A DNA stretch of 64,000 nt, taken from contig NZ_JAIVCC010000013.1 of NCBI RefSeq assembly GCF_020866905.1, positions 372,001-436,000 of the forward strand, given 5' to 3'. Source of the DNA: Salinimicrobium sediminilitoris. GTDB taxonomy: Bacteria > Bacteroidota > Bacteroidia > Flavobacteriales > Flavobacteriaceae. Position numbers and translations under genes: made by a program. Each line of letters starts with the position of its first letter. Position 1 is the first letter of the stretch. The notes beneath the pieces are model-generated. The model saw only the letters and a list, made by a program, of their open reading frames with translations. It had not been told where the DNA came from and made no database searches. Below are positions 9,365 to 19,596 of the stretch, piece after piece.

Positions 9365-9994
9365 TTATTTACTTAAATTCGACTCAATTCCTTCTAGAGA
9401 CCCCTCTAAAAACACAAGATTATTTGCGTTTAAAATTTTGTAAGTACTTAATTCTGAAGCACTTACAACCTCAGAGGCCTTTAAATTGCGTGACGACAAA
9501 TATACGTTTTTATTCGAGTCACCCAACACTATCAAAGATTTTTTCCCGTCAAGCCCCAAAGCCTGTAAAACTTCAATAAAGTTTTTGGTTTTTGGAGTGT
9601 CAAATGAAAAATCTTCTACTACTATTATAGAGTTGTCATTTGCTTTCATAGACAGCGCAGATTTTCTGGCCAGTCTCTTCAAGCTTTTGTTCAACTTAAA
9701 AGAGTAATTTCTTGGTCGTGGACCAAATACTCTACCTCCACCTTTAAAAATAGGAGACTTGATACTCCCTGCACGGGCAGTACCTGTACCTTTTTGTTTC
9801 TTGATCTTACGCGTAGAACCTGTAATTTCTGCACGTTCTTTTGCTTTATGAGTACCTTGGCGTTGGTTAGCCAGGTATTGTTTCACATCAAGATAAACAG
9901 CATGGTTGTTTGGCTCCACTGCAAAAACAGCATCAGAAAGGTTTGCCTTTCTCCCTGTTTCTTTTCCTTTTATATCTAAAACTGCTACTTCCAT
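9365..9994 (-). CDS. rplD: 50S ribosomal protein L4 (uL4)
   Basis: A 209-residue protein starting [19 protein letters not shown]. The long tunnel-lining loop is seen at about residues 45-95, with [22 protein letters not shown]. Its ATG shares one base with the rplC stop (TAATG-type overlap on the coding strand). In gammaproteobacteria L4 represses the S10 operon through a leader RNA; whether it acts on the hairpin ahead of rplC in this operon is an open question. Confidence 0.97.
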   Translation of the reverse strand: MEVAVLDIKGKETGRKANLSDAVFAVEPNNHAVYLDVKQYLANQRQGTHKAKERAEITGSTRKIKKQKGTGTARAGSIKSPIFKGGGRVFGPRPRNYSFKLNKSLKRLARKSALSMKANDNSIIVVEDFSFDTPKTKNFIEVLQALGLDGKKSLIVLGDSNKNVYLSSRNLKASEVVSASELSTYKILNANNLVFLEGSLEGIESNLSK

Positions 9995-10605
9995 TACTTC
10001 TGAATGATTACGTAAGAGTTTTTATGTCCTGGAACAGCACCTTTTATCACTATAAGGTTCTTATCTGCTACCACTTTTAAAACTCTCAGGTTTTCTACTT
10101 TTACTTTTTCACCACCCATTCTACCGGCCATGCGCATTCCTTTGAAAACTCTCGCAGGATAAGACGCCGCACCAATAGATCCGGGAGCTCTTAAACGGTT
10201 ATGTTGACCGTGAGTCGCCTGCCCAACACCACCAAAACCGTGACGCTTAACAACACCTTGAAAACCCTTACCTTTTGAAATACCGGAAACGTCTACAAAT
10301 TCGCCTTCAGTAAAATGCTCAACGGTGATAGTATCACCTAGTTTGTGCTCTCCTTCAAATCCCTTGAATTCAACGACTTTGCGCATTGCTGCGGCTCCGG
10401 CCTTTTTAGCATGCCCTTCGGCAGCCTTATTAGCAGTCTTTTTGTCATCGAAACCAAGTTGAAGAGCTTCGTACCCGTCAACCTCCTCGGTTCTGACTTG
10501 GGTAATTACACATGGCCCAGCTTGGATAACGGTACAGGGAATGTTTTTCCCGTTCTCGTCAAAAATGCTGGTCATGCCAATCTTTTTTCCTATTAACCCA
10601 GACAT
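9994..10605 (-). CDS. rplC: 50S ribosomal protein L3 (uL3)
   Basis: A 203-residue protein starting [20 protein letters not shown], with the L3 signature block [12 protein letters not shown] and [16 protein letters not shown] near the peptidyl transferase centre. It is an early assembly protein. It is preceded by a 150-bp gap after rpsJ that holds a perfect 11-bp hairpin and a T-run, the largest interruption in the run, so its expression may be set separately from rpsJ. Confidence 0.97.
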   Translation of the reverse strand: MSGLIGKKIGMTSIFDENGKNIPCTVIQAGPCVITQVRTEEVDGYEALQLGFDDKKTANKAAEGHAKKAGAAAMRKVVEFKGFEGEHKLGDTITVEHFTEGEFVDVSGISKGKGFQGVVKRHGFGGVGQATHGQHNRLRAPGSIGAASYPARVFKGMRMAGRMGGEKVKVENLRVLKVVADKNLIVIKGAVPGHKNSYVIIQK

Positions 10606-10637
10606 AATTAATTATTAGTTATTAATTTATATTTATT

Positions 10638-10677
10638 TAAAAATATTCAGGATTGAAAAACACTTCCAATCCTGAAT
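10638..10677 (-). terminator. Terminator-like hairpin between rpsJ and rplC
   Basis: On the minus strand the stem ATTCAGGATTG pairs perfectly with CAATCCTGAAT (11 bp, positions 10677-10667 and 10655-10645) around an 11-nt loop, followed at once by ATTTTTA. The shape is that of an intrinsic terminator, but essential genes lie downstream with no promoter of the TAnnTTTG type in the gap, so partial read-through or regulated attenuation is the likelier role (inference). About 60 nt of unpaired-looking leader lies between the rpsJ stop and the stem. Confidence 0.6.
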
Positions 10678-10755
10678 GTATTTTTCACCGTTTTTCCCTC
10701 GCCTAAAGCTCAGGACATGTATGACCCCGAAACTGGTTCGAAGCCGTTAGTGCTA

Positions 10756-11061
10756 TCACACCTTAATCTCAACCTCTACTCCACTTGGCAATTCAAGTTT
10801 CATCAAGGCATCGATAGTTTTTGAAGAAGAACTGTATATATCCAGTAGTCTCTTATATGAGCTCAACTGAAACTGCTCCCTAGACTTCTTGTTCACGTGC
10901 GGAGAACGTAATACAGTAAAGATCTTCTTGTGAGTTGGCAATGGAATAGGTCCCGTTACCACAGCTCCCGTACTTTTTACGGTTTTTACAATCTTCTCGG
11001 CAGATTTGTCTACCAGGTTGTGATCGTAAGATTTTAGTTTTATTCTGATTTTTTGACTCAT
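10756..11061 (-). CDS. rpsJ: 30S ribosomal protein S10 (uS10)
   Basis: A 101-residue protein starting [20 protein letters not shown], with the signature [29 protein letters not shown]10 is part of the 30S head and, as NusE, also binds NusB in antitermination. Here it follows fusA directly (12 bp), without tuf between them, which joins the str and S10 groups into one transcript. The gap to rplC is unusually long at 150 bp. Confidence 0.97.
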   Translation of the reverse strand: MSQKIRIKLKSYDHNLVDKSAEKIVKTVKSTGAVVTGPIPLPTHKKIFTVLRSPHVNKKSREQFQLSSYKRLLDIYSSSSKTIDALMKLELPSGVEVEIKV

Positions 11062-11073
11062 TTTCCTGATAAA

Positions 11074-13185
11074 TTAATCGTTAGCGGTTCCCTTTTCTGC
11101 CTTCATGATTGCTTCTGATATATTAGAAGGAGTCTCGGCATAATGAGAAAATTCCATAGTAGAGGTTGCACGTCCCGAAGAAAGGGTACGCAATGTAGTA
11201 ACATATCCAAACATCTCAGATAATGGCACTTCAGCTTTGATCACTTTTGCACCAGACCTGTCAGACATGTTATTCACCTGTCCACGACGTCTGTTCAAAT
11301 CTCCTACTATATCACCCATGTTCTCTTCAGGAGTAACCACTTCTACTTTCATGATTGGCTCAAGGATCACAGCACCTGCTTTTTTAGCAGCTACTTTATA
11401 TCCCATTTTTGCAGCCAATTCGAATGAAAGTTGATCGGAATCCACAGGGTGGAAAGATCCATCCTTAAGAACCACTTTTAAAGTATCCATGGTGAAACCT
11501 GCCATTGGCCCGGTTTTCATCGCCTCTCTAAATCCTTTTTCCACTGAAGGAATAAATTCTTTAGGGATACGACCACCTTTTATCTCATCAACAAATTGTA
11601 GTCCAGGTCCTTTAAAGTCCTCGTCTGCAGGTCCTAATGTGAATACAATATCACCAAATTTACCACGACCACCAGATTGCTTTTTATAAACCTCTCTGTG
11701 ATCTGCATCTCTGGTAACTGTTTCTTTGTACTCAACACGGGGTTGACCTTCATTTACCTCAACCTTAAATTCTCTTTTCAAACGATCTACAAGAATCTCA
11801 AGGTGAAGCTCACCCATTCCTGAAATAATCGTCTGTCCAGAAACTTCATCAGTTTTAACCTGGAAAGTTGGATCTTCTTCAGCTAATTTAGCCAAAGCCA
11901 TACCCATCTTATCCACATCTGCCTTAGTTTTAGGCTCAACAGAAATACCAATTACAGGCTCTGGGAAAGACATAGACTCCAATACAATTGGGTGTTTCTC
12001 ATCTGTAAGGGTATCTCCTGTTTTAATATCTTTAAATCCAACAGCCGCACCAATATCTCCGGCTTCAATTCTGTCAATTGGCTGTTGTTTGTTTGCATGC
12101 ATCTGGTAAATACGCGAGATACGCTCTTTTTTCCCAGAACGGTTGTTCTGAACATAAGAACCCGCATCTAACGCTCCTGAATAAACTCTAAAGAAAGCTA
12201 AACGTCCAACGAAAGGATCGGTAGCAATTTTAAAAGCTAGTGCAGAAAAAGGCGAATCCACATGTGGCTTACGACTTTCTTCTTTCTCTGTATCAGGATT
12301 AACACCTACGATAGCCTCAACATCAACCGGTGAAGGAAGGTAACGCATTACCGCATCCAACATCGCCTGAACTCCTTTATTCTTAAAGGCAGAACCACAC
12401 ATCATAGGAATAATAGACATATCAATTGTTGCAGCTCTAAGCGCAGCAATGATCTCGTCTTCTGTAATAGAGTTCTCGTCTTCGAAGAATTTTTCCATTA
12501 AAGCCTCATCGTACTCGGCAACCGCCTCAACCAATTCAGCTCTATATTTATTCACATCTTCTTCAAGTTCTGCAGGAATATCAATAGTCTCGTATGTCAT
12601 TCCATAATCTTCCTCATTCCAAACAATTGCCTTTTTGGAAATAAGATCAACAACTCCTTTGAAGTCGATTTCATCCCCAATAGGAATTTGAAGTGGAACA
12701 GGATTTCCACCAAGCATTTCTTTAACCTGCTTACACACCTTAAAGAAATCTGCACCCTGGCGGTCCATTTTATTCACAAATCCAAGTCTTGGAACGCGAT
12801 ATTTATCGGCTTGTCTCCAAACAGTTTCAGATTGTGGCTCAACACCATCAACCGCACTGAAAAGAGCAACCATCCCGTCAAGAACACGAAGTGAACGCTC
12901 TACCTCTACAGTAAAGTCAACGTGCCCGGGAGTATCAATAATATTAACTGTGAATTCCTGATCGCGGTACATCCACTTACAGTGTGTCGCAGCAGAGGTA
13001 ATTGTAATACCTCTTTCCTGCTCCTGCTCCATCCAGTCCATAGTAGCCGCACCATCGTGCACCTCACCAATTTTATGACTTATACCGGTATAGAAAAGGA
13101 TACGTTCTGTTGTAGTGGTTTTACCCGCATCAATATGCGCAGCAATACCAATATTTCTAGTAAATTTTAAATCTCTTTGTGCCAT
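11074..13185 (-). CDS. fusA: Elongation factor G
   Basis: A 703-residue translational GTPase that drives tRNA-mRNA translocation and, with RRF, ribosome recycling. Visible motifs are G1 [10 protein letters not shown] (about residues 17-26), G2 [11 protein letters not shown]3 DTPGHVDF and G4 NKMDRQGAD; domain IV contains the [12 protein letters not shown] run. Length and order are those of canonical EF-G. It is 3 bp after rpsG and 12 bp before rpsJ. No tuf gene is adjacent. Confidence 0.98.
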   Translation of the reverse strand: MAQRDLKFTRNIGIAAHIDAGKTTTTERILFYTGISHKIGEVHDGAATMDWMEQEQERGITITSAATHCKWMYRDQEFTVNIIDTPGHVDFTVEVERSLRVLDGMVALFSAVDGVEPQSETVWRQADKYRVPRLGFVNKMDRQGADFFKVCKQVKEMLGGNPVPLQIPIGDEIDFKGVVDLISKKAIVWNEEDYGMTYETIDIPAELEEDVNKYRAELVEAVAEYDEALMEKFFEDENSITEDEIIAALRAATIDMSIIPMMCGSAFKNKGVQAMLDAVMRYLPSPVDVEAIVGVNPDTEKEESRKPHVDSPFSALAFKIATDPFVGRLAFFRVYSGALDAGSYVQNNRSGKKERISRIYQMHANKQQPIDRIEAGDIGAAVGFKDIKTGDTLTDEKHPIVLESMSFPEPVIGISVEPKTKADVDKMGMALAKLAEEDPTFQVKTDEVSGQTIISGMGELHLEILVDRLKREFKVEVNEGQPRVEYKETVTRDADHREVYKKQSGGRGKFGDIVFTLGPADEDFKGPGLQFVDEIKGGRIPKEFIPSVEKGFREAMKTGPMAGFTMDTLKVVLKDGSFHPVDSDQLSFELAAKMGYKVAAKKAGAVILEPIMKVEVVTPEENMGDIVGDLNRRRGQVNNMSDRSGAKVIKAEVPLSEMFGYVTTLRTLSSGRATSTMEFSHYAETPSNISEAIMKAEKGTAND

Positions 13186-13188
13186 TTT

Positions 13189-13665
13189 TTAGAATCTAAA
13201 GTGAGAGAATGCTTTGTTAGCTTCAGCCATCTTATGGGTATCAACCCTCTTCTTCACAGCCGCACCTTCTTCTTTAGCAGCAGCAAGAACCTCTGCAGCT
13301 AATCTTTGAGCCATAGATTTCTCGTTACGCTTCCTGGAAAAGGAAATCAACCACTTCATAGCGGTCGAAACTTTACGATCTGGTCTAATTTGCATTGGGA
13401 TTTGAAAAGTAGCACCTCCAACTCTACGACTACGCACTTCTACGTGAGGCATAACGTTAGAAAGAGCATCTTTCCAAAGTTCAAGTGCAGTTTTTTCCTC
13501 GTCCTGTTTTTTCTCTTCTACGATTGCAATAGCATCATAGAATACCTTAAAGGCAACAGATTTCTTACCATCCCACATCATCATGTTAACAAAACGTGTT
13601 ACTAACTGATCATTAAACTTTGGATCTGGTAAAAGTGGCCTTTTTTTCGCCTGTCTTTTTCTCAT
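13189..13665 (-). CDS. rpsG: 30S ribosomal protein S7 (uS7)
   Basis: A 158-residue protein starting [19 protein letters not shown], with the signature [22 protein letters not shown] and the beta-hairpin segment [18 protein letters not shown]7 nucleates assembly of the 30S head and contacts E-site tRNA. In E. coli it regulates the str operon by binding the rpsL-rpsG spacer; here that spacer is 44 bp. Length is typical. Confidence 0.97.
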   Translation of the reverse strand: MRKRQAKKRPLLPDPKFNDQLVTRFVNMMMWDGKKSVAFKVFYDAIAIVEEKKQDEEKTALELWKDALSNVMPHVEVRSRRVGGATFQIPMQIRPDRKVSTAMKWLISFSRKRNEKSMAQRLAAEVLAAAKEEGAAVKKRVDTHKMAEANKAFSHFRF

Positions 13666-13709
13666 TTCTTCTTTGTAATAAGTTAATTGTTACTTGCCGT
13701 GGAAATAGA

Positions 13710-14084
13710 TTATTTCTTAGGCTTTTTAGCACCATACTTTGACCTGCGCTGAGTTCTTCCTGCAACACCAGCGGTGTCAAGGGCTCCACGCACAATATGA
13801 TACCTTACTCCAGGCAAATCTTTAACTCTTCCGCCTCTAACCAATACTATCGAGTGCTCCTGGAGGTTGTGTCCTTCACCGGGGATGTACGCGTTCACCT
13901 CTTTACCATTAGTCAACCTTACCCTTGCTACTTTACGCATAGCAGAGTTTGGTTTCTTAGGTGTAGTGGTGTAAACACGAGTACATACTCCACGTCTTTG
14001 AGGACAGGAATCCAAAGCAGCCGATTTACTCTTCTTGGTAATTGTGGCTCTTCCTTTTCGTACTAATTGTGAAATTGTTGGCAT
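13710..14084 (-). CDS. rpsL: 30S ribosomal protein S12 (uS12)
   Basis: A 124-residue protein, first gene of the operon, starting [15 protein letters not shown]. It contains the decoding-site loop [15 protein letters not shown] with the lysine corresponding to the classic streptomycin-sensitivity position unchanged, and the second loop [17 protein letters not shown]. The C-terminus is the usual basic tail [10 protein letters not shown]. Its start is about 50 bp downstream of a very clear promoter. Confidence 0.97.
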   Translation of the reverse strand: MPTISQLVRKGRATITKKSKSAALDSCPQRRGVCTRVYTTTPKKPNSAMRKVARVRLTNGKEVNAYIPGEGHNLQEHSIVLVRGGRVKDLPGVRYHIVRGALDTAGVAGRTQRRSKYGAKKPKK

Positions 14085-14139
14085 AATTTCTTTTACACTA
14101 ATTATTTATTTGATATAATCCCTTTTTTAAAAAGGTCTG

Positions 14140-14170
14140 CAAAGGTAGAAATAAAACCGAATTAATCAAA
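14140..14170 (-). promoter_or_regulatory. Promoter of the str-S10-spc ribosomal operon
   Basis: Reading the minus strand, TTTG at 14170-14167 is followed after 19 nt by TACCTTTG at 14147-14140. This is an exact match to the Bacteroidetes primary sigma consensus (-33 TTTG, -7 TAnnTTTG). Transcription should begin near 14133-14136, giving an rpsL leader of about 50 nt. Confidence 0.85.
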
Positions 14171-14589
14171 TCTTAAGCAATTAATTTTCAGACATATCAT
14201 CTTTTTAAAAAAACTAACCATTCGCATTCCTGCAGTTTGATCTGTCCAACATTCGCTAAATACAAGAAATTATTTTACACGAAGGAATAACTTTTTAAGC
14301 TTCTTAACAAACCACACAGCTTGGCAATATAATTCTGAAAAATTTATATTAAAATTTAATTACAAACACATGCAAACAGAAAGATGGAAATCTATTGCAC
14401 CCCTATTACGCATTCTATTCAGCTATAAATAAGGCAACTACATTAATGTCACGAAATCATAAAAAAGGTTAAATAAAAGCTAAATATTGACCCCGAAAGA
14501 GACTGAAAATGATTTTTTAAAGAAAAAAAGTTGCTCACATGACAATTTATCGTCAAATTTGGCACTGGCTAATTCAAATAAATCTTAAA
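14171..14589. other. Divergent intergenic region between rpsL and susC
   Basis: About 420 bp of very AT-rich sequence without a convincing gene on either strand. It holds upstream DNA of the ribosomal promoter on the left and, on the right, a weak candidate promoter for the SusC gene. An in-frame ATG at 14539 would add 17 residues ahead of a good signal peptide and was not used. I see no tRNA, strong hairpin or repeat here. Confidence 0.7.
14531..14561 (+). promoter_or_regulatory. Candidate promoter of the SusC/SusD unit
   Basis: GTTG at 14530-14533 is followed after 20 nt by CAAATTTG at 14554-14561, one mismatch from TAnnTTTG. The expected start of transcription lies about 20-25 nt before the ATG at 14590. 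The match is partial and unsupported by other data. Confidence 0.35.
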
Positions 14590-17500
14590 ATGAAAACAAA
14601 GTTAAGTGGAATGCTAACGCTGTTACTGGCGTTAGTCGTGCAAATAACATTTGCACAACAAGACCTCACAGTCACGGGTACTGTGACCGATGGTAACGGA
14701 ATGCCTCTCCCAGGTGTAAACGTACTCGTTAAGGGTACCACCAAAGGGGTGCAAACCGATTTCGACGGAAATTATTCTATTGAAGTAAGTCAGGGTGAAG
14801 TTCTGGTTTTTTCCTATTTAGGAATGAAAACTGCAGAATATCCTGTTACTAACGTAGATACAATAGATGTCGTACTACAGCAAGACGCTGCACAACTCGA
14901 AGAAGTGGTGGTGACTGCTCTGGGTATTTCCAGGGAGAAACGGTCCCTCGGTTATGCGACCGAAGAGGTTAGCGGAGCCGAAGTAAACACCGCAAAAGAA
15001 GGAAACTTTATCAATTCATTATCCGGGAAAGTTTCGGGTCTTGACATTAAGAAAAGTAGTACTTTAGGTGGTTCTTCTAATATTATCATCCGTGGTTATA
15101 CCTCTTTAACAGGTAACAACCAACCTCTTTTCGTAGTTGACGGAGTGCCTATTAGTAATGCCAACACCAACACCTCAGACCAAACTACTGGTAGAGGAGG
15201 ATACGATTATGGTAACGCCGCAATGGATATCAACCCAGATGATGTAGCTTCCGTAAACGTATTGAAAGGTGCTGCTGCATCTGCTCTTTATGGGTCACGC
15301 GCTGCAAACGGTGTAATTATCATTACTACCAAGTCAGGTCAAAAAAATGAAGACATCGGTGTTACAATTTCTTCTGGAGTAACATTCTCGAAGATGGATG
15401 ATGACACTTTTGTTGATTACCAAAAAGAATACGGTGCTGGTTATGGAGAATTCTATGAAACAGGTTATTTCGACAGCTGGGATGTAGATGGAGACGGGAC
15501 AGATGATCTTGTTGTTCCTTTTACAGAGGATGCATCTTTTGGTGCTAGATTTGATCCTAGTTTAATGGTATTCCAATGGGACGCCTTATATCCTGAATCT
15601 CCAAACTACCTACAAGCTACTCCATGGACAGCTGCAGAGAATGGACCGGAATCTATTTTTAGAACAGGGGTTTCTTATAACAACAGTATCTCACTTGATG
15701 GAGGAACTGACAAAAGCACCTACAGATTAGGTTATACGCTTTACGATCAGGAAGGTATTCTTCCAAACAGTAATATAAGAAGAAACACGGTAGATGTAAA
15801 AGCTACTCATGACTTCACCGATAAATTGACTGCAGGAGTTACTGCCACTTATACCAATACAAGCGGTAAAGGACGTTACGGTACAGGATACAGTGGAACA
15901 AACATTTTCCAGTCTATGCGTCAATGGAACCAGGCAAACGTTGATTTTGAAGCTCAGAAAAGAGCCTACTTCGAAACCGGACGTAACATCACATGGAACT
16001 ATGCCAATGCTGAAGGTGGAAATTTACTTCCTATTTACACTGATAACCCATACTGGCAACTTTATGAAAACTATCAGAGTGATGAAAGAAACAGACTTTA
16101 CGGTAACTTTAATATAAACTATACGTTAACAGATTGGCTTACAGCCACAGGACGTGTATCTATGGATTACTATAGTGACTTTCGTGAAGAGAGAAGAAAC
16201 GTAGGAAGTAATGGGGTACCTCATTATCGCAGATATGACGGAAACTATAAAGAACTTAACTATGACCTTCTTCTTAATTTCGATCACGATCTTAACGAAG
16301 ATATTAACCTTGCAGGTATTTTAGGAGTAACAGCAAGAAGAATGGATAATTCCATAATGAGAGCATCAACTACCGGTGGTTTGGTAATCCCGGGTCTATT
16401 TGCCCTGTCAAACTCTGTAAACCTCCTGGTGCCTCCAACTGAAGAAGTTACAGAACTTCATACAAATGGTTACTTCGCCAGTGCATCTTTCGGGTACAGA
16501 GATTTCTTATATGTGGATGCTACAGGTAGATTTGATGCAGTATCTTCCTTACCAGAAGAGGAAAATGTATATTTTTATCCTTCTGTGTCAACAAGTTTAG
16601 TATTCTCAGAATTACTTGATAACAACTGGTTAAGTTTTGGTAAGTTCAGAGCTAACTATGCAGAAGTAGGTAACTATGCACCAGCATTGTCTGTAGATGA
16701 CACTTACTTTAGTCCAACTAACTTTACAACTCCTCTTTATTCTGTTTCCAGTACAGCAAACAATCCAGATCTTAAGAGTGAAACAACCAAAAGTTGGGAA
16801 GCTGGTCTAGAAATGTCATTTTTCCAAAGACGTGTAGGCTTTGATGCTGCTGTTTACCAGTCTAATTCTGTTGACCAATTGATGCCAGTAACTGTTTCCG
16901 CTGCAACTGGATATACAAGAAGATGGGTAAATGCAGGTGAGATCGAAAACAAGGGTATAGAGCTCGGTGTTTATGGTAGCCCAATTAGAACTACAGACTT
17001 CGAATGGAGAATCAACGCCAACTGGTACAAAAATGAAAGTGAAGTACTTTCATTATTTGAAGACAACCAGAACCTGCAAATGGCAGCACTTCAGGGAGGG
17101 ATAACTATTAATGCTACAGTAGGACAGCCTTACGGAACGATCTGGGGAACTAACTATACTTATTTAGAAGATGGAAGCGGTCCTGTGATCAATCCAACGA
17201 ATGGAAGGTTTGTTGTAGATGGAACTCCACAGGTTATTGGGGACATCAATCCAGACTGGAAAGCAGGTATTACCAACTCTTTCTCTTACAAGGATATTTC
17301 TTTAAGCTTCCTTATTGATATACAGGAAGGTGGAGATATCTTCTCACTTGATACCTGGTATGGTTTCGCAACCGGAGTACCGGCTAAGACTGCTGGACTT
17401 AATGAACTTGGAAATCCTGTAAGAGACCCAATCGCCGATGGTGGTGGACTATTATTGGAAGGAGTTAACCCTGATGGATCTCCAAATACTACAAGAACTC

Positions 17501-17808
17501 AAATGGAGAATTATGCAAACGCCATTGGTTACGGATATGCACCTAATGCATACCACGTATACGATGCGAGTTTTGTAAAGCTAAGAGAGGTAACATTGTC
17601 TTATTCTTTTCCAGCAAGTTTATCTGAAAGAATTTCTATGACAGATATTACTCTTTCTGCAGTAGGAAGAAACCTTTGGATCATCGACAAAAATATTCCT
17701 TACTCAGATCCAGAAGCAGGATTAAGCTCTGGAAATATTCAGGGATACCAGTCTGGAGCCATTCCAACATCCAGAGAATATGGTTTTAACGTAAGACTAC
17801 AATTTTAA
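14590..17808 (+). CDS. SusC/RagA-family TonB-linked outer-membrane receptor
   Basis: A 1072-residue outer-membrane transporter. The chosen ATG starts a signal peptide, MKTKLSGMLTLL through ITFA, cut before QQDL. Domains in order: carboxypeptidase-regulatory-like fold (about 25-105, with GMPLPGVNVLVKGTTKG), TonB plug (about 118-235, with LFVVDGVPISN, ALYGSRAANGVIIITTK), then a 22-strand-type barrel ending in an aromatic, FNVRLQF. It works with the SusD-like lipoprotein that follows after 11 bp to import a large substrate using TonB energy. No glycoside hydrolase, peptidase or regulator is adjacent, so the substrate cannot be inferred. Confidence 0.95.
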   Translation: MKTKLSGMLTLLLALVVQITFAQQDLTVTGTVTDGNGMPLPGVNVLVKGTTKGVQTDFDGNYSIEVSQGEVLVFSYLGMKTAEYPVTNVDTIDVVLQQDAAQLEEVVVTALGISREKRSLGYATEEVSGAEVNTAKEGNFINSLSGKVSGLDIKKSSTLGGSSNIIIRGYTSLTGNNQPLFVVDGVPISNANTNTSDQTTGRGGYDYGNAAMDINPDDVASVNVLKGAAASALYGSRAANGVIIITTKSGQKNEDIGVTISSGVTFSKMDDDTFVDYQKEYGAGYGEFYETGYFDSWDVDGDGTDDLVVPFTEDASFGARFDPSLMVFQWDALYPESPNYLQATPWTAAENGPESIFRTGVSYNNSISLDGGTDKSTYRLGYTLYDQEGILPNSNIRRNTVDVKATHDFTDKLTAGVTATYTNTSGKGRYGTGYSGTNIFQSMRQWNQANVDFEAQKRAYFETGRNITWNYANAEGGNLLPIYTDNPYWQLYENYQSDERNRLYGNFNINYTLTDWLTATGRVSMDYYSDFREERRNVGSNGVPHYRRYDGNYKELNYDLLLNFDHDLNEDINLAGILGVTARRMDNSIMRASTTGGLVIPGLFALSNSVNLLVPPTEEVTELHTNGYFASASFGYRDFLYVDATGRFDAVSSLPEEENVYFYPSVSTSLVFSELLDNNWLSFGKFRANYAEVGNYAPALSVDDTYFSPTNFTTPLYSVSSTANNPDLKSETTKSWEAGLEMSFFQRRVGFDAAVYQSNSVDQLMPVTVSAATGYTRRWVNAGEIENKGIELGVYGSPIRTTDFEWRINANWYKNESEVLSLFEDNQNLQMAALQGGITINATVGQPYGTIWGTNYTYLEDGSGPVINPTNGRFVVDGTPQVIGDINPDWKAGITNSFSYKDISLSFLIDIQEGGDIFSLDTWYGFATGVPAKTAGLNELGNPVRDPIADGGGLLLEGVNPDGSPNTTRTQMENYANAIGYGYAPNAYHVYDASFVKLREVTLSYSFPASLSERISMTDITLSAVGRNLWIIDKNIPYSDPEAGLSSGNIQGYQSGAIPTSREYGFNVRLQF

Positions 17809-17819
17809 AAATATAAATC

Positions 17820-19253
17820 ATGAAGAAAATAATTTTCATCCTTTTTATGGCTGCAACAGTCTTTGCATGCTCTGATGATCTTTCGGAAGTCAACGTTGAC
17901 ACGAAAAATCCAACAGAAGTTCCTGCAGACGTACTGTTTTCAAATGCAACCAAAAATTTGTTTGACCAAATGGTCAATACAAATGTTAACACGAACATTT
18001 TTAGACTGGTGGCCCAGTACTGGACCGAAACCACCTATACCGATGAAGCGAATTACGACTTGATTGGAAGGAACATCAATGGTTCTCAATGGATTATTTT
18101 ATACCGCGATGTATTAAAAGATCTTAAAGAAGCAGACATGATCCTTACTGAGAATCCCGATCCAACTCTTACTGAAGCTAACCTTCAGAATAGAAAAGCT
18201 ATGATCGAAGTATTACAGGTATTTACCTGGCACGTACTGGTTGATACTTTTGGAGATATTCCTTACACAGAAGCTTTAAATGCTGATGATTCCACGCCTG
18301 TATATGATGACGACGCGGCAATTTACGCAGATCTTGTTGTAAGATTGAATGCTGCAATTTCTCAACTTGAAGCAGGAGCCGGAGGTTTTGGCGGCGGTGC
18401 AGATTACATATATAATGGTGATGCAGCACAATGGTCAAAATTCGCTAACTCTTTAAAGCTTAGACTAGCTTTAAGATATGCTAATGTTGATGACGCAAAA
18501 GCTGCAACTATGGCTACTGAAGCTATTGCCGCAGGTGTTTTTGAATCTCACGCAGACGATGCTACAATTCAATATCTTGCATCTGCTCCAAACACTAACC
18601 CTCTATGGGAAGATTTGGTACAATCTGGTCGTGCAGATTTCGTTGCAGCACATACTATTGTAGATGTAATGAATGAACTGGATGATCCAAGAAGAAATGA
18701 TTATTTTGCTCAGAATCTTGGAGAAGGTGTGTACGAAGGTGGTACTTATGGTGCTAATGGAAACACCCAGGGTAACAGCACTATCTACAGTGAAATTTTT
18801 GAAGACCCAACATTAGAGGGTGTTATCCTTGACTACACTGAAGTGGAATTTCTTATAGCTGAAGCTGCTGCAAGAGGATATATCACAGAGGATGCTGAAG
18901 CTCACTACAATGAAGCTATCACATCTTCTATCCTTTACTGGGGTGGTACCGAAGAAGAAGCTAATGAATATCTTGCTCAGCCTGAAGTAGCATGGGATGA
19001 AACTGTATGGGTACAAAGATTAGGGATGCAGAAATGGATCGCTCTATACAACAGAGGTTTCGAAGCATGGTCTACATGGAGAAAACTTGATGTTCCTGAG
19101 TTGCCAAACGCAGCACAATCTGGTCTTCCTGTACCACTTAGATTCACCTATCCTACTACAGAGGCAACTCTTAATGGGGAGAACCTGGCCGCTGCTATAA
19201 GCGCAATGGGAGGTGACGAACAACAAACCCGAATATTCTGGGATCAAGATTAA
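17820..19253 (+). CDS. SusD/RagB-like surface lipoprotein (SusD-like_2 type)
   Basis: A 477-residue lipoprotein. The N-terminus MKKIIFILFMAATVFAC has a lipobox ending at Cys17, followed by SDD, a typical flavobacterial lipoprotein export signal. The rest resembles the SusD-like_2 group, with early TPR-type helices (LKEADMIL, MIEVLQVFTWHVLVDTFGDIPYTEAL) and the late WVQRLGMQKWIALYNRGFEAWSTWRK. It should cap the SusC barrel and bind the nutrient at the surface. It ends just ahead of a strong terminator, so SusC and SusD form a two-gene unit. Confidence 0.93.
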   Translation: MKKIIFILFMAATVFACSDDLSEVNVDTKNPTEVPADVLFSNATKNLFDQMVNTNVNTNIFRLVAQYWTETTYTDEANYDLIGRNINGSQWIILYRDVLKDLKEADMILTENPDPTLTEANLQNRKAMIEVLQVFTWHVLVDTFGDIPYTEALNADDSTPVYDDDAAIYADLVVRLNAAISQLEAGAGGFGGGADYIYNGDAAQWSKFANSLKLRLALRYANVDDAKAATMATEAIAAGVFESHADDATIQYLASAPNTNPLWEDLVQSGRADFVAAHTIVDVMNELDDPRRNDYFAQNLGEGVYEGGTYGANGNTQGNSTIYSEIFEDPTLEGVILDYTEVEFLIAEAAARGYITEDAEAHYNEAITSSILYWGGTEEEANEYLAQPEVAWDETVWVQRLGMQKWIALYNRGFEAWSTWRKLDVPELPNAAQSGLPVPLRFTYPTTEATLNGENLAAAISAMGGDEQQTRIFWDQD

Positions 19254-19297
19254 TTCCAAGATAAAAGGAAAAAGGATTTTAAAATCCTGGAATTATA

Positions 19298-19338
19298 AAA
19301 GCCACCTAAAATGCGAATTTTAGGTGGCTTTGTTTTTT
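19298..19338 (+). terminator. Intrinsic terminator after susD
   Basis: A perfect 14-bp stem, AAAGCCACCTAAAA with TTTTAGGTGGCTTT, loop TGCGAA, then TGTTTTTT. A 16-bp palindrome AGGATTTTAAAATCCT lies just ahead at 19273-19288 and may add structure. It separates the SusC/SusD unit from the next locus. Confidence 0.9.
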
Positions 19339-19428
19339 AATATAATTAATGTTCTTTCTTAGAAAACTCCCTTAAATTCTAGAAAGTAAATATTGCTTAT
19401 TCTAAAAAAAATGTATTTTTACCTATAA

Positions 19429-19596
19429 TACCAATTCTTTTGTACCGCAAACTTCAAAGAGTTATTCAGATTTAATAAAATCTTTTCACAAATCAAAAAA
19501 CGCACTACCCATTTATCGTTATTAGGCCTCCTGCTTGTTGGTACAGCCCTTTCCTCCTATTCACAGAATGGTGAAGAGCTGGAAACCTCCTACAAA
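19429..19596 (+). other. In-frame extension with a signal peptide but no standard start codon
   Basis: From the stop at 19426-19428 up to the GTG at 19597 the frame is open and encodes KIFSQIKKRTTHLSLLG, then LLLVGTALSSYSQ, a good signal peptide with a basic N-region, hydrophobic core and a cleavage site before NGEE. No ATG, GTG or TTG occurs in this frame. Either a rare start (for example ATC at 19480 or 19492) is used, or a one-base T insertion near 19471-19473 has separated it from a TTG start at 19440 in another frame. Confidence 0.55.
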
